A DNA stretch of 64,000 bases from Celeribacter marinus (lineage in GTDB: Bacteria > Pseudomonadota > Alphaproteobacteria > Rhodobacterales > Rhodobacteraceae), in contig NZ_CP012023.1 in the NCBI RefSeq assembly GCF_001308265.1, positions 2,060,932-2,124,931 on the forward strand. The letters run 5' to 3'. The position numbers and the translations under genes are program-made. The notes under the pieces were generated by a model. The model had not been told where the DNA came from. It saw nothing but the letters and a program-made list of their open reading frames with translations, and did no database searches. This document shows, one piece after another, positions 43,447 through 52,474 of this stretch (its first letter is position 1; each line of letters begins with the position of its first letter).

Positions 43447-44634
43447 TTAAATATCTGGCAAATCACCCAAATCGGCGAAATCACCCAGCGGCGGCAAATC
43501 GCCTAACCCGTCAAAGTCATCCCCACTCTCGAGCGGCGGCAGATCTTCCATCGCGGGGAACCCGTCTAAATCAGGCAGGTCAGGCAGGTCAGGAAAGTCC
43601 AAATCGCCCCCGCTGCCCAAATCAGCCATGCCGCCCAAATCACCCAGTGGCGGCAAATCTGATCCGCCACCTAAGGCCATTCCTGCAAGCCCCTCCATAG
43701 AGCCAAGGCCCGCACCACCAAGATCAAGGGCCCGCCCGTCAAGAACGCCGTCAGACGTGTCCTCGGGCGTCAAATCAATGCGCACCGCGCGTGCGCCCCC
43801 AATTTGGCCAATACGGCCACGGCTCACCTTGCGGCCATCTTGGGCACGGATTTCAACGCGTGATAGCGCCTCGCGCGGAATCGGGATCAATGTGCCTACG
43901 TCCCATGACGCCACCTCGCTGAGCGAAAGCGTTATTTCATGCAGCACGGTATCAAGAGTGACATGGGTGCCCATCACCACATCTTTGAACTCTTTGCCCC
44001 ACGCGCTTTCCTCGCCTTTGACCCGTTTGGGCGGTGGCGCATCATAGGGAAAGATCAACACAATGGTGCTTTCGCGCGCCACACGGCCAACGGTCACGGT
44101 GATGTAGAAACACCGGTACGGCACATCGTCAAAGGCAAGGGCGATGGATCGTTTCTCTTGGAGGCGCGCGGCATAACGAAATCCGTCCACCTTTGGCGGA
44201 TTGGGAGCCTGCGCGATCTGTTCCTCGAATTCCTCAATCATCCGGTCGATCAAGTCCGAGCACATCACCGCATCCGTGGTTGAGGGCTGCCGCTCCTCGG
44301 GAGCCATGGGCAAAACCGCTCCGGTTGTCATTTGCTCGACAACAGAGGCCGTGGTCACATGATCAAACACCATCAACCCGAACTGATCGGCTGGCCCCTC
44401 CAAAAGGGCCAAAAGCGCATTCTCGGGCAGGCTTTGCGTGAGGACCGACACCGATTGGCGCCGTTCCTCGACCTGTTGAACCTGAAACACCAACTCCATC
44501 GCCTCTTCGGCGGCTTTGGCAAATCCTACGCGCAATGCCTTTGTCGCAGACATAGGTTGAACTTCCGGTGGGGGGCGTCCCGCACCGGTTTTCCGCCTAA
44601 GAGCTGTAATGACATCCTCGTCTGACATGCGCAC
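43447..44634 (-). CDS. FliM/FliN-type motor switch domain protein with acidic Leu/Pro/Gly/Asp tail
   Basis: 395-residue cytosolic protein. The N-terminal and middle part is reminiscent of FliM (KALRVGFAKAAEEAMELVFQ, FGLMVFDHVTTASVVEQMTT). A SpoA/FliN-like segment at about residues 205-285 (LDTVLHEITLSLSEVASWDV, GTLIPIPREALSRVEIRAQD) follows, and the last 90 residues are acidic and repetitive (LPPLGDL, DLPDLPDL). No flagellar genes are nearby. A GTG at 44634 is 5-6 bases after AGGA; ATG 44628 is an alternative. The role may be flagellar or a divergent scaffold. Confidence 0.75.
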   Translation of the reverse strand: MRMSDEDVITALRRKTGAGRPPPEVQPMSATKALRVGFAKAAEEAMELVFQVQQVEERRQSVSVLTQSLPENALLALLEGPADQFGLMVFDHVTTASVVEQMTTGAVLPMAPEERQPSTTDAVMCSDLIDRMIEEFEEQIAQAPNPPKVDGFRYAARLQEKRSIALAFDDVPYRCFYITVTVGRVARESTIVLIFPYDAPPPKRVKGEESAWGKEFKDVVMGTHVTLDTVLHEITLSLSEVASWDVGTLIPIPREALSRVEIRAQDGRKVSRGRIGQIGGARAVRIDLTPEDTSDGVLDGRALDLGGAGLGSMEGLAGMALGGGSDLPPLGDLGGMADLGSGGDLDFPDLPDLPDLDGFPAMEDLPPLESGDDFDGLGDLPPLGDFADLGDLPDI

Positions 44635-44733
44635 TTCATTCCTGATTGATCTTGATTTTGCCCTATCGAGGTAAACAAAACCTTGATTCAGATCCGAATT
44701 CCACCTGTCTCGCTAAATAAGATTAATCAATTG

Positions 44734-47469
44734 CTACGTGACGTGTCCCGCACCGCGCCGCACACGTGGCAGTTTTAGGCGAAACGCCGCCCCACCCTGT
44801 CCGGGCAAATAGCTAATCGTACCGCCAAGATTGTGCATAATCTCACGACAAATCGCCAAGCCAAGGCCCGCACCGCCCGCTTTAGCCTGATCGGTGAGAC
44901 GCGAGAACTTTTCAAAAATCATCGCCTGTTTGTCACTCGGAATGCCTGAGCCGTTGTCGACGAAATCGATTTGCAACTGGTCACGCCCCACCCGTGTTGC
45001 GGTGATATGCAAGGCGGGGTTGCGCGCGTCACAGTATTTGCGCGCATTGGTGATCAAGTTGATAAACACCTGTGCGAGGCGGTCGGGATCGGTATCAATC
45101 GCGATATGCTCGCTCAGCTCGGCGCGGTGCACGATCAGCTCCGTATTCATACCGCCATGCGTGGTCGCCTGAACCGCGCGCGCGATGACATCGTGCAAAT
45201 TGGTACGCGCCCAGTTCAAAGTCACCTGTCCGTTTTCCAACACCGACAGGTCCAACAGGTCATCAAGCAGCCGCGTCAGACGCTGGGCCTCGTCATGGAT
45301 GATTCCCGAAAACCGCTTTAGGCTTTCGGCGTCCATGCCGACATCTGCGCCGACATCCCCCGCCCCCACATCACCGCTATCGCGCAAAATCTCGGAAAAC
45401 GCGCGGATCGAGGTCATGGGCGTGCGCAATTCGTGGCTAATCTGGCTCAAAAACGCGTCCTTTTGGATCGAGAGCGCCGTGAGTTTCTCGTTGGCTTCAC
45501 GCAATTGGCGCGCGGTGCGGGCGAGTTCGGAGGACTTGGCCTCTAACTGACTTGAGTACTCCATGATCTGCGCCGCTTCATCCGCCACCGCCATCAAATC
45601 CTCAACTGACACGATCGAGCCGCCCACCAACTGACCAAGCATGGCGTGCGCCGTGGCCGCGCCAACCGAGCCCGCGAGTTCGCGCTCCAACCGCTCCAGG
45701 AATGCGGGCGTCACATCGGGCAGATACCCCTGTTTTCCTTGGGCCTCGGCCTCGATCTGAAACAGCTTTTGCGCCTCTGCCGACCCAACGATGCGTTGCG
45801 CCATCATCAAGAGATCCTCGGCCTCGGCAACCCCTTCAGACCAGCGCCGCGCCGCACCTGTATGCTCGAACACATTGACGAATTGCGCGCCTTGCAAGCG
45901 CTCGACGGGACGCGGGAACGACACCAAAGAGCCGATCACAAAGGCAAGTGCGTTGAGCGCAATCGACCACACGACAGCATGCACAACCGGATCGGCCCCC
46001 GTGACGCCAAACAACGCTTGCGGGCGCAACCACGCCAGATCGAACGGCCCACTGGCCATAAAGGCCTCGGTAAATCCGGCCGCTGCCCCGAACGAGGGCA
46101 AAAACATCGTGTAGGCCCAGATCACAAATCCCGTCACAATGCCCGCAATCGCGCCGACCCGCGTGGCCCCGCGCCAAAACACGCCGCCGATTAAAGCCGG
46201 CAACACCTGTGCCACGCCCGTAAACGAGATCATACCAATCGCGGCCAAGGCCTCCGAGCCGCCCGAGATATGGAAATACAAATAGCCAAGGCCAAGCACG
46301 CCCGCGATGGAGATGCGCCGCGCCAGCAACACAACCGAACGCACATCCCCCGAAACGGTCGCACCGTCTTTGCGGCTCGACAGCCAAATCGGCATAACGA
46401 TGTGGTTGGACACCATCGTCGACAAGGCGATTGCGGCGACAATAACCATCGATGTCGCCGACGAAAACCCACCTAAAAAGCTAAGTGCAGCAAGGGCTTG
46501 CTTGTCATAGTTAAGAGGGATCGTGAGCACGAACATATCGGGATTCGCCCCCTCGGGTAGCACCGCAAGCCCCGTCACCGCAATCGGGATCACGAACAGC
46601 GACATACCAAACAGATAGAGCGGAAACGCCCATCCAGCGGTGAACAAATGGCTTTCTTCAGAGTTCTCGACAACCAGAACCTGAAACATGCGCGGCAGGG
46701 TCAAAAACGCAGCCGCAGCCAACAGCGTGAGCGTCACCCACCGCGTGCCGTTTATCGATTGTTGCGCAATCGGCGAGGCGTCGATGCGCGCGAGTGTCTC
46801 CCCCAGACCGCCGCCCACACCCCACACAACGAACACCCCCACCGCGACCAAGGCCACAAATTTCACCACGGCCTCCAACGCAATGGCGGTGACAACACCG
46901 TGGTGACGCTCGTTGGCATCTAGGTTGCGCGTGCCGAACAAGATTGTGAACAACGTCAGACCACCGGCCACCCAAACTGCTGTTTTGTTCAAATCGGGGA
47001 CGACCATCGCCTGAGGATCATTGAGGCCAAAGACCGCGAATGACAGCGCAACAGATTGAAGTTGCAGCGCAATATAAGGCGTGGTGCCGATCACCGCGAG
47101 CAAGGTGACAAGCACACCCAGCGTGTTGGACTTGCCAAAGCGTGAGGAAATGAGATCGGCAATCGAGGTGATGCGCTGTGTACGGCCAATGCGCACCAAT
47201 TTGCGCAGCACCCACCACCATCCGATCATCACAAGGCTCGGACCCACATAGATCGTCACAAACTCAAGGCCGGATCGCGCCGCATAGCCCACCGCACCGT
47301 AAAACGTCCACGCGGTACAATAGATCGACAGTGAGAGCGTGTAGACCACGGGAGAGCGCAACCACCCCAAACGGCCGCGCTCAGCGCGTTTTTCCGCCCA
47401 AAATGCAACAAAAAACAACAGCGATGCATAGGCGAGACAGACCAGAACCAGAAGGTTGAACGAGAGCAC
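44734..47469 (-). CDS. Sodium-solute-symporter-type sensor histidine kinase (CrbS/CbrA-like)
   Basis: 911-residue membrane kinase. Residues about 1-510 form a symporter-like (SSS/SLC5) membrane unit with 13 or so helices (SIYCTAWTFYGAVGYAARSG, ADLISSRFGKSNTLGVLVTL, SFLGGFSSATSMVIVAAIAL). A linker with a STAC-like coil (AAQIMEYSSQLEAKSSEL) follows. Then come HisKA with phospho-accepting His in LSQISHELRTPMTSIRAFSE, and the ATPase motifs NLITNARKYCD, DFVDNGSGIPSDKQ and GGAGLGLAICREI. CrbS/CbrA-type kinases control acetate or carbon utilisation. Encoded beside a receiver, an ScfR regulator and acs. Confidence 0.93.
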   Translation of the reverse strand: MLSFNLLVLVCLAYASLLFFVAFWAEKRAERGRLGWLRSPVVYTLSLSIYCTAWTFYGAVGYAARSGLEFVTIYVGPSLVMIGWWWVLRKLVRIGRTQRITSIADLISSRFGKSNTLGVLVTLLAVIGTTPYIALQLQSVALSFAVFGLNDPQAMVVPDLNKTAVWVAGGLTLFTILFGTRNLDANERHHGVVTAIALEAVVKFVALVAVGVFVVWGVGGGLGETLARIDASPIAQQSINGTRWVTLTLLAAAAFLTLPRMFQVLVVENSEESHLFTAGWAFPLYLFGMSLFVIPIAVTGLAVLPEGANPDMFVLTIPLNYDKQALAALSFLGGFSSATSMVIVAAIALSTMVSNHIVMPIWLSSRKDGATVSGDVRSVVLLARRISIAGVLGLGYLYFHISGGSEALAAIGMISFTGVAQVLPALIGGVFWRGATRVGAIAGIVTGFVIWAYTMFLPSFGAAAGFTEAFMASGPFDLAWLRPQALFGVTGADPVVHAVVWSIALNALAFVIGSLVSFPRPVERLQGAQFVNVFEHTGAARRWSEGVAEAEDLLMMAQRIVGSAEAQKLFQIEAEAQGKQGYLPDVTPAFLERLERELAGSVGAATAHAMLGQLVGGSIVSVEDLMAVADEAAQIMEYSSQLEAKSSELARTARQLREANEKLTALSIQKDAFLSQISHELRTPMTSIRAFSEILRDSGDVGAGDVGADVGMDAESLKRFSGIIHDEAQRLTRLLDDLLDLSVLENGQVTLNWARTNLHDVIARAVQATTHGGMNTELIVHRAELSEHIAIDTDPDRLAQVFINLITNARKYCDARNPALHITATRVGRDQLQIDFVDNGSGIPSDKQAMIFEKFSRLTDQAKAGGAGLGLAICREIMHNLGGTISYLPGQGGAAFRLKLPRVRRGAGHVT

Positions 47470-47471
47470 CG

Positions 47472-47810
47472 CTACCCCTCCGCGCTGTGATCGGGATCAA
47501 GCGGCGCACCCGTGCGGCCCTCACGGGGCACTTTGCGCTGCATCGCAATTGCGAACGCGACACTGCCAACGATCGCCAATCCCCAAATGGCAAAGACATA
47601 GACAACGGAACGCCCCCCGTGGCCGACAGGTTCCCCCGTCTCACCCCCGCCCCATAGCAAGGGCAACATATACAGTGCAAAAAGCAAAACCGGCAAAAGC
47701 CGTTGCGCATCGATCCAACGCCGCTGTCGGTAGGACGCGCGCGCCAGATAGAGCGGTGTGCGGCGTTCACCCGGCGCGAGATCGGACAGGCGGGTGTCAG
47801 GCATCGCCAT
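47472..47810 (-). CDS. Small membrane protein between receiver and symporter-kinase
   Basis: 112-residue protein with two hydrophobic helices (LLPVLLFALYMLPLLWGGG and VVYVFAIWGLAIVGSVAFAI) and charged ends (YRQRRWIDAQRL, QRKVPREGRTG). Its position before a symporter-like gene recalls the YjcH-ActP pair of E. coli, but I see no DUF485 signature, so this is only an analogy. Start ATG 47810 overlaps the receiver stop by 14 bases, implying coupling. It ends 2 bases before the kinase start. Confidence 0.8.
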   Translation of the reverse strand: MAMPDTRLSDLAPGERRTPLYLARASYRQRRWIDAQRLLPVLLFALYMLPLLWGGGETGEPVGHGGRSVVYVFAIWGLAIVGSVAFAIAMQRKVPREGRTGAPLDPDHSAEG

Positions 47811-48222
47811 GTCTGATCGCGCCATGCTCAACCGACTCAACCGCCTGAGCCTGTGTATCTGCGGCTAACGTCCGAACGGCCTCCAACATGTCGGCGTTGG
47901 AAAACGGCTTGGTCATAAAGACCGACACACCCGAGGCTTCGGCCAACTCACGGTCCTTTTTCTGACCGCGCGCGGTGAGCATCAAAATGGGGCGGGATTT
48001 ATGGGCGTCCATGCCCCGCAACTCGCGCAGGATGTCAAAGCCTGATTTATTGGGGAGCATAACGTCGAGGATGATAATGTCTGGCCGCTTGGACTCGACC
48101 GCGACAACAGCCGTGCCACCATCAGAATGCGTCTCGACGGTCCATCCGTCTCGCGACAAGATGAATCGGATAGCTTCGATGATGTTCGGCTCGTCTTCAA
48201 TGAGCAGAACGCGTTTGCCCAT
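47797..48222 (-). CDS. Single-domain response regulator (receiver only)
   Basis: 141-residue CheY-like receiver: acidic pocket LLIEDEPNI, phosphorylatable Asp in IILDVMLPNKSGFDIL, Thr in ILMLTARGQKKD and Lys in VFMTKPFSNADML. The last 25 residues are not a DNA-binding domain. Cognate to the kinase downstream by operon. With no output domain it must act by protein contact or as a phosphate relay or sink. Confidence 0.93.
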   Translation of the reverse strand: MGKRVLLIEDEPNIIEAIRFILSRDGWTVETHSDGGTAVVAVESKRPDIIILDVMLPNKSGFDILRELRGMDAHKSRPILMLTARGQKKDRELAEASGVSVFMTKPFSNADMLEAVRTLAADTQAQAVESVEHGAIRHGDA

Positions 48223-48316
48223 GCTGTAACCCTCTCCCCTTGGTCCCCTCCCTTATCACCGCTCAAACGGCGCGAGTCAAAAGGCTTGGCCGTCTTTTGG
48301 GGGCAAACCCACACCC

Positions 48317-49642
48317 TTACGTATGGTCAACCATGACCAAAGACGGCTCACGGCGCGCAGCACAGGCGGCGCGCGCACAGACGCGACAGGTCGATCCAAC
48401 CCCCAATGCGTCCCCTGATGCCTCAGCGGACGGCACCGTGCGCCCCGCGTGCTCCAAAGGCACAATCATCATTGTGGCCTCGACAATTTGCGGCGCGTCG
48501 AACTCTAGCGCCTGAACTGGCTGACAAATAGCATAAGCGACGAAGCGGCGGGCCGGTTGCCCTTGTGCCTCGATCACACGCCGAACTGGCACGGTTGGCC
48601 GCAAGAGCGCCTGATAGAGCGGCCATAGCGGACAGGCCGCCCCAAAGCGCGGCAAGGCAAATCCGTCAAGCGGCTTGCGAAAGGTGAGCGTCCCCGACCC
48701 ATCGCAGCGCGCCAGACCAACAGGCGGGCGATGATCTGCGGGTGGCAATGCCGCAAGGCGGCGCATCGCGGCATCAAGCGGCATATTGGCCGCGCGTGCC
48801 AACGCGGACGGATCAGGGCCGTGTTGCGCCAAAACCGCATCCACTTGCGCCAAAGGCATTGCTTGGGCATCGCGTGCGGCCTTGGCCTGCCAGTCTTGTG
48901 CTAGGGTCTGGGCCGCAAGGGTTTTGAGCGGCGCATGGCGCGTATCCGTGTGCGTCTCCGCGCTCGTCTCGTCCCCAAGCGCATAAGACTGCGCGGCGAG
49001 CCATGCCTCTACCTCATCGAGCGGCGTTGATAGCCCCTCTTGGGCCGATCCAATGGTGTCCAGATAGGTGACAAGCGACTGCGCGCCATCCGCAAGGCGC
49101 TGACTGTCCTCATAGATATTGCGGTGAAAGCGTACCCGCCATTCAGGATCGATATCGTCCCCCGCATTTAAAATTCCCGCCGTGGAGCGCACCGCCGTGA
49201 CAGACGACAACAAGTCATGCAGGGCATCACTCAAATAGGGGTCATGAGCCAAACGGTCATTGAGCGCCTCGACACGGCGCTCCAATGCGCCGATGTGGTC
49301 GCGTTGCTGCGTCACCAAACCCGCCCAACCCGGAAAGCGGTCCGCGAAATCCTCAACACGGTCGACCTCAGCGGGATCACGCGCCTCGCCCGCCTCACCC
49401 GCCGCCGCGCGCAACCCCTCAACCAAGGGTGCCTGCGCCCCTTGCGACAGGGCAATCAGATCAGCGTCCAGCTCACGCGCCAGATCAACAAGGAGTTTTC
49501 CACCGATTCTACGGCGGTTATGCTCGATCAGATTAAGATAGGCGGGTGAAATCCCCACACTGCGCGCCAAATCGGCTTGCTTGAGCCCCTTAAGGGTGCG
49601 GCGCTCGCGGATGCGGCTGCCTGTCAGTGTCGAACGCGGCAT
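48317..49642 (-). CDS. XRE-type regulator with DUF2083 (short-chain fatty acyl regulator family)
   Basis: 441-residue ScfR/PccR/RamB-like regulator. An N-terminal Cro-type helix-turn-helix (SRIRERRTLKGLKQADLARS, ISPAYLNLIEHNRRRIGGKL) is followed by a helical middle and the DUF2083 C-terminal domain (ARCDGSGTLTFRKPLDGFAL, ARRFVAYAICQPVQALEFDA). It ends with a Cys cluster, CRVCARAACAARR. Relatives respond to propionyl-CoA or acetyl-CoA-type ligands and control assimilation genes. It is divergent from the ABC transporter-acs genes, which it may control. Confidence 0.9.
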   Translation of the reverse strand: MPRSTLTGSRIRERRTLKGLKQADLARSVGISPAYLNLIEHNRRRIGGKLLVDLARELDADLIALSQGAQAPLVEGLRAAAGEAGEARDPAEVDRVEDFADRFPGWAGLVTQQRDHIGALERRVEALNDRLAHDPYLSDALHDLLSSVTAVRSTAGILNAGDDIDPEWRVRFHRNIYEDSQRLADGAQSLVTYLDTIGSAQEGLSTPLDEVEAWLAAQSYALGDETSAETHTDTRHAPLKTLAAQTLAQDWQAKAARDAQAMPLAQVDAVLAQHGPDPSALARAANMPLDAAMRRLAALPPADHRPPVGLARCDGSGTLTFRKPLDGFALPRFGAACPLWPLYQALLRPTVPVRRVIEAQGQPARRFVAYAICQPVQALEFDAPQIVEATMMIVPLEHAGRTVPSAEASGDALGVGSTCRVCARAACAARREPSLVMVDHT

Positions 49643-49918
49643 TTTAGTCCCTCATTATTCCCAACGTTTTCAGCGCCTTTCTGCGACTGCATCCAGAGAA
49701 TGCCGCACCCCGCCGATAAATTCTTTACACTGCATACCACCGTATTGTGTAAACGTTAACAAAAAAATCATTTAGCAAGAGTGACTTGTTGAGAAATTTT
49801 CGTCTCCACCCCCATACTCGTGACATCCTGTTAACGCGTCTTGTGCGAATAAAGACAGGCGACGATCTGAGCGCGGAGGAGGCGATCAGGTCGGAATAAA
49901 CTTATAGGGAGGATAAAT
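49643..49918. promoter_or_regulatory. Divergent regulatory region ScfR / ABC transporter
   Basis: 276 bases between the ScfR-type gene and the substrate-binding protein gene. The centre is AT-rich and holds an inverted repeat (49724-49753). A GGGAGGA ribosome site lies just before ATG 49919. Confidence 0.5.
49724..49753. promoter_or_regulatory. Inverted repeat, possible ScfR operator
   Basis: TTTACAC and GTGTAAA are exact inverted copies at the ends of a 30-base span, with ATA/TAT adding inner symmetry. Paired 7-8-base half-sites recall the spaced TTTGCAAA elements bound by PccR/RamB-type regulators, although the sequence differs. It lies about 80 bases upstream of the regulator's own start. 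Confidence 0.45.
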
Positions 49919-51259
49919 ATGTCCACATCCAACTTCACACGTCGCGGTCTGCTCAAGACCGGTGCCGTCACAGGTGCAGGTCTCGCTTTGCCGACGATCT
50001 TTACCTCTGGCGCGATGGCGTTCACCAACGAACCGACTGGCGGCTCCGTCACGCTCGGCTTTAACGTTCCCCAGTCTGGCGCATACGCCGATGAGGGTGC
50101 GGACGAGCTGCGCGCATACGAGCTTGCTGTTGAGCACCTCAACGGTGGCGGCGACGGCGGCATGATGAATACTTTCAGCTCCAAAGTGCTCGAAGGTAAC
50201 GGCATCATGGGCAAGAAGGTCGAGTTCGTCACAGGCGATACACAGACTAAATCTGACGCTGCCCGCGCATCCGCAAAATCCATGATCGAAAAAGACGGCG
50301 CCGTGATGATCACGGGCGGCTCGTCCTCGGGCGTGGCGATTGCTGTTCAGGGTCTATGTCAGGAAGCTGGCGTGATCTTTATGGCCGGCCTTACCCACTC
50401 CAACGACACCACGGGTAAAGATAAGAAAGCCAACGGCTTCCGTCACTTCTTTAACGCTTACATGTCCGCAGCTGCTCTGGCACCTGTGCTCAAAAACCTC
50501 TACGGCACCGACCGTAAAGCGTACCACCTGACCGCTGACTACTCATGGGGTTGGACACAAGAAGAGTCGATTGCCGCCGCAACCGAAGCCATGGGCTGGG
50601 AGACTGTCAACAAGGTCCGCACCCCGCTTGGCGCTGGTGACTTCTCGTCCTACATCACGCCCATCTTGCAAACAGATGCAGATGTGCTCGTGCTCAACCA
50701 CTACGGTGGGGACATGGTCAACTCGCTCACCAACGCCGTTCAGTTCGGCCTGCGTGACAAGATGGTCAACGGCAAGAACTTCGAAATCGTTGTTCCGCTC
50801 TACTCGCGCCTCATGGCACGTGGTGCTGGTGCAAACGTTAAGGGCATTCACGGCTCGACAAACTGGCACTGGTCGCTTCAGGATGAGGGCTCCAAAGCCT
50901 TCGTTAAATCCTTCGGCACCAAATACGGCTTCCCACCCTCGCAGGCGGCACACACCGTATACTGTCAGACGCTTCTGTACGCAGATGCAGTGGCACGTGC
51001 TGGATCGTTCAACCCATGTGCGGTTGGCGAAGCGCTTGAGGACTTCCAGTTCGACGGTTTGGGCAACGGTCCAACCCTCTACCGTGCAGGCGATCACCAG
51101 TGCTTCAAAGACGTTCTGGTTGTGCGCGGTAAAGAGAACCCAACGTCCGAGTTCGACCTTCTCGAAGTGGTCGAAGTCACACCAGCAGCTCAGGTCACAT
51201 ACGATGTCGACCACCCCATGTTCGCCGGTGGCGCATTGGGCGAGTGTAACGCAGGCTAA
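49919..51259 (+). CDS. ABC transporter substrate-binding protein (branched-chain amino acid/amide type), Tat-exported
   Basis: Periplasmic binding protein (446 residues). The twin-arginine signal SNFTRRGLLKTGAVTGAGLA suggests export folded. The type I fold shows LGFNVPQSGAYADEGADELR, GDTQTKSDAARASAKSMIE, MITGGSSSGVAIAVQGLC and TADYSWGWTQEES. Related to UrtA and LivJ-type receptors. Neighbouring acs and the ScfR regulator hint at a short-chain carboxylate or acyl ligand; the ligand cannot be read from the sequence. A strong hairpin follows the gene. Confidence 0.92.
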   Translation: MSTSNFTRRGLLKTGAVTGAGLALPTIFTSGAMAFTNEPTGGSVTLGFNVPQSGAYADEGADELRAYELAVEHLNGGGDGGMMNTFSSKVLEGNGIMGKKVEFVTGDTQTKSDAARASAKSMIEKDGAVMITGGSSSGVAIAVQGLCQEAGVIFMAGLTHSNDTTGKDKKANGFRHFFNAYMSAAALAPVLKNLYGTDRKAYHLTADYSWGWTQEESIAAATEAMGWETVNKVRTPLGAGDFSSYITPILQTDADVLVLNHYGGDMVNSLTNAVQFGLRDKMVNGKNFEIVVPLYSRLMARGAGANVKGIHGSTNWHWSLQDEGSKAFVKSFGTKYGFPPSQAAHTVYCQTLLYADAVARAGSFNPCAVGEALEDFQFDGLGNGPTLYRAGDHQCFKDVLVVRGKENPTSEFDLLEVVEVTPAAQVTYDVDHPMFAGGALGECNAG

Positions 51260-51273
51260 TCTGCCAACACTTC

Positions 51274-51310
51274 GGCGCGCCGATGTCACCAAACGGGTGA
51301 CTGGCGCGCC
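51274..51310 (+). promoter_or_regulatory. Composite hairpin between binding protein and permease genes
   Basis: GGCGCGCC/GGCGCGCC outer stem plus GTCACC/GGTGAC inner stem with a 5-base loop, no T-run. Such structures after binding-protein genes usually shield the upstream mRNA and lower expression of the permease genes. Confidence 0.65.
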
Positions 51311-51438
51311 ATTTCACGCACATGAAACGATCGAGGGCGCCGCATTGGCGTCTTCGGTTCCCCCTCCCCGCGCATCTCACCGGATCGCGGACCACGGGGG
51401 TCGCATGCCAAAGCATAACCACAACCTAAGGTGGGACA

Positions 51439-52470
51439 ATGGAGACGATCCTTTCGCAATTGCTCAACGGGCTTGATAAGGGCTCGGCTTACGCGCTCAT
51501 AGCACTTGGGCTTACCCTCATTTTCGGCACGCTCGGTGTTGTGAACTTTGCCCACGGGGCAATTTTCATGATCGGCGCCTTTTGTGCTGTTACACTGTCG
51601 CGCATTTTCTCAATCTCGTTCGAGACGATTGACCCGACAAAGACCGACTTTCTCGGCAATCCCGCCGTGATCAAAACACCCTACGTTGAGGCGTGGTTTG
51701 GTCCCGAGATGGGCCATTGGCTCATTGACTGGTCGGTGCCACTGGCGATTTTGTTCTCTATCCCGATCATGATTGCCGTGGGCTACATCATGGAGCGGGG
51801 TCTCATCAAACACTTCTACAAGCGCCCCCACGCCGACCAGATCCTCGTGACCTTTGGTTTGGCTATCGTGCTTCAAGAAGTGATCAAGTATTTTTACGGT
51901 GCCAACCCGATCTCGACCCCCGCCCCCGAAGCCTTCAAAGGCTCGTATGATTTCGGCGCGCTGCTCGGGTTCGAAGCCAACCGTATCGTCTACCCCTACT
52001 GGCGTCTGGTCTACTTTATGTTTGCCGCTGTCGTCATCAGCGCGGTGTTCTCATTCCTGCGGTTCACCACCTTCGGGATGGTGGTGCGCGCAGGCATGGC
52101 AGACCGCGAAACTGTCGGCCTCTTGGGCATCAACATCGACCGCCGCTTTACCTTTATGTTCGGCCTTGCCGCCGCCGTGGCAGGCACAGCGGGCGTGATG
52201 TATGCGCCTGTGCTGTCGCCCAACTATCACATGGGCATGGACTTCCTCGTGTTGTCGTTTGTTGTCGTGGTTGTTGGTGGCATGGGCTCGTTGCCCGGTG
52301 CTGTTGCTGCGGGCTTCTTGCTCGGCGTACTCGAAAGCTTTGCCTCGATGAACGAGGTTAAATCGATCATCCCCGGTATCGACCAGATCATCATCTACGT
52401 CGTCGCCATTGTCATCCTGTTGACCCGTCCGCGCGGTCTAATGGGCAAAAAAGGCGTGATGGAGGACTAA
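51439..52470 (+). CDS. ABC permease, LivH-like
   Basis: Inner-membrane permease (343 residues) of the branched-chain amino acid type. It shows [60 protein letters not shown] and the EAA-like [20 protein letters not shown]. It carries an unusually long periplasmic insertion (residues about 55-95). ATG follows AAGGTGGGACA. The next permease starts 4 bases later. Confidence 0.94.
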   Translation: METILSQLLNGLDKGSAYALIALGLTLIFGTLGVVNFAHGAIFMIGAFCAVTLSRIFSISFETIDPTKTDFLGNPAVIKTPYVEAWFGPEMGHWLIDWSVPLAILFSIPIMIAVGYIMERGLIKHFYKRPHADQILVTFGLAIVLQEVIKYFYGANPISTPAPEAFKGSYDFGALLGFEANRIVYPYWRLVYFMFAAVVISAVFSFLRFTTFGMVVRAGMADRETVGLLGINIDRRFTFMFGLAAAVAGTAGVMYAPVLSPNYHMGMDFLVLSFVVVVVGGMGSLPGAVAAGFLLGVLESFASMNEVKSIIPGIDQIIIYVVAIVILLTRPRGLMGKKGVMED

Positions 52471-52474
52471 TCAA

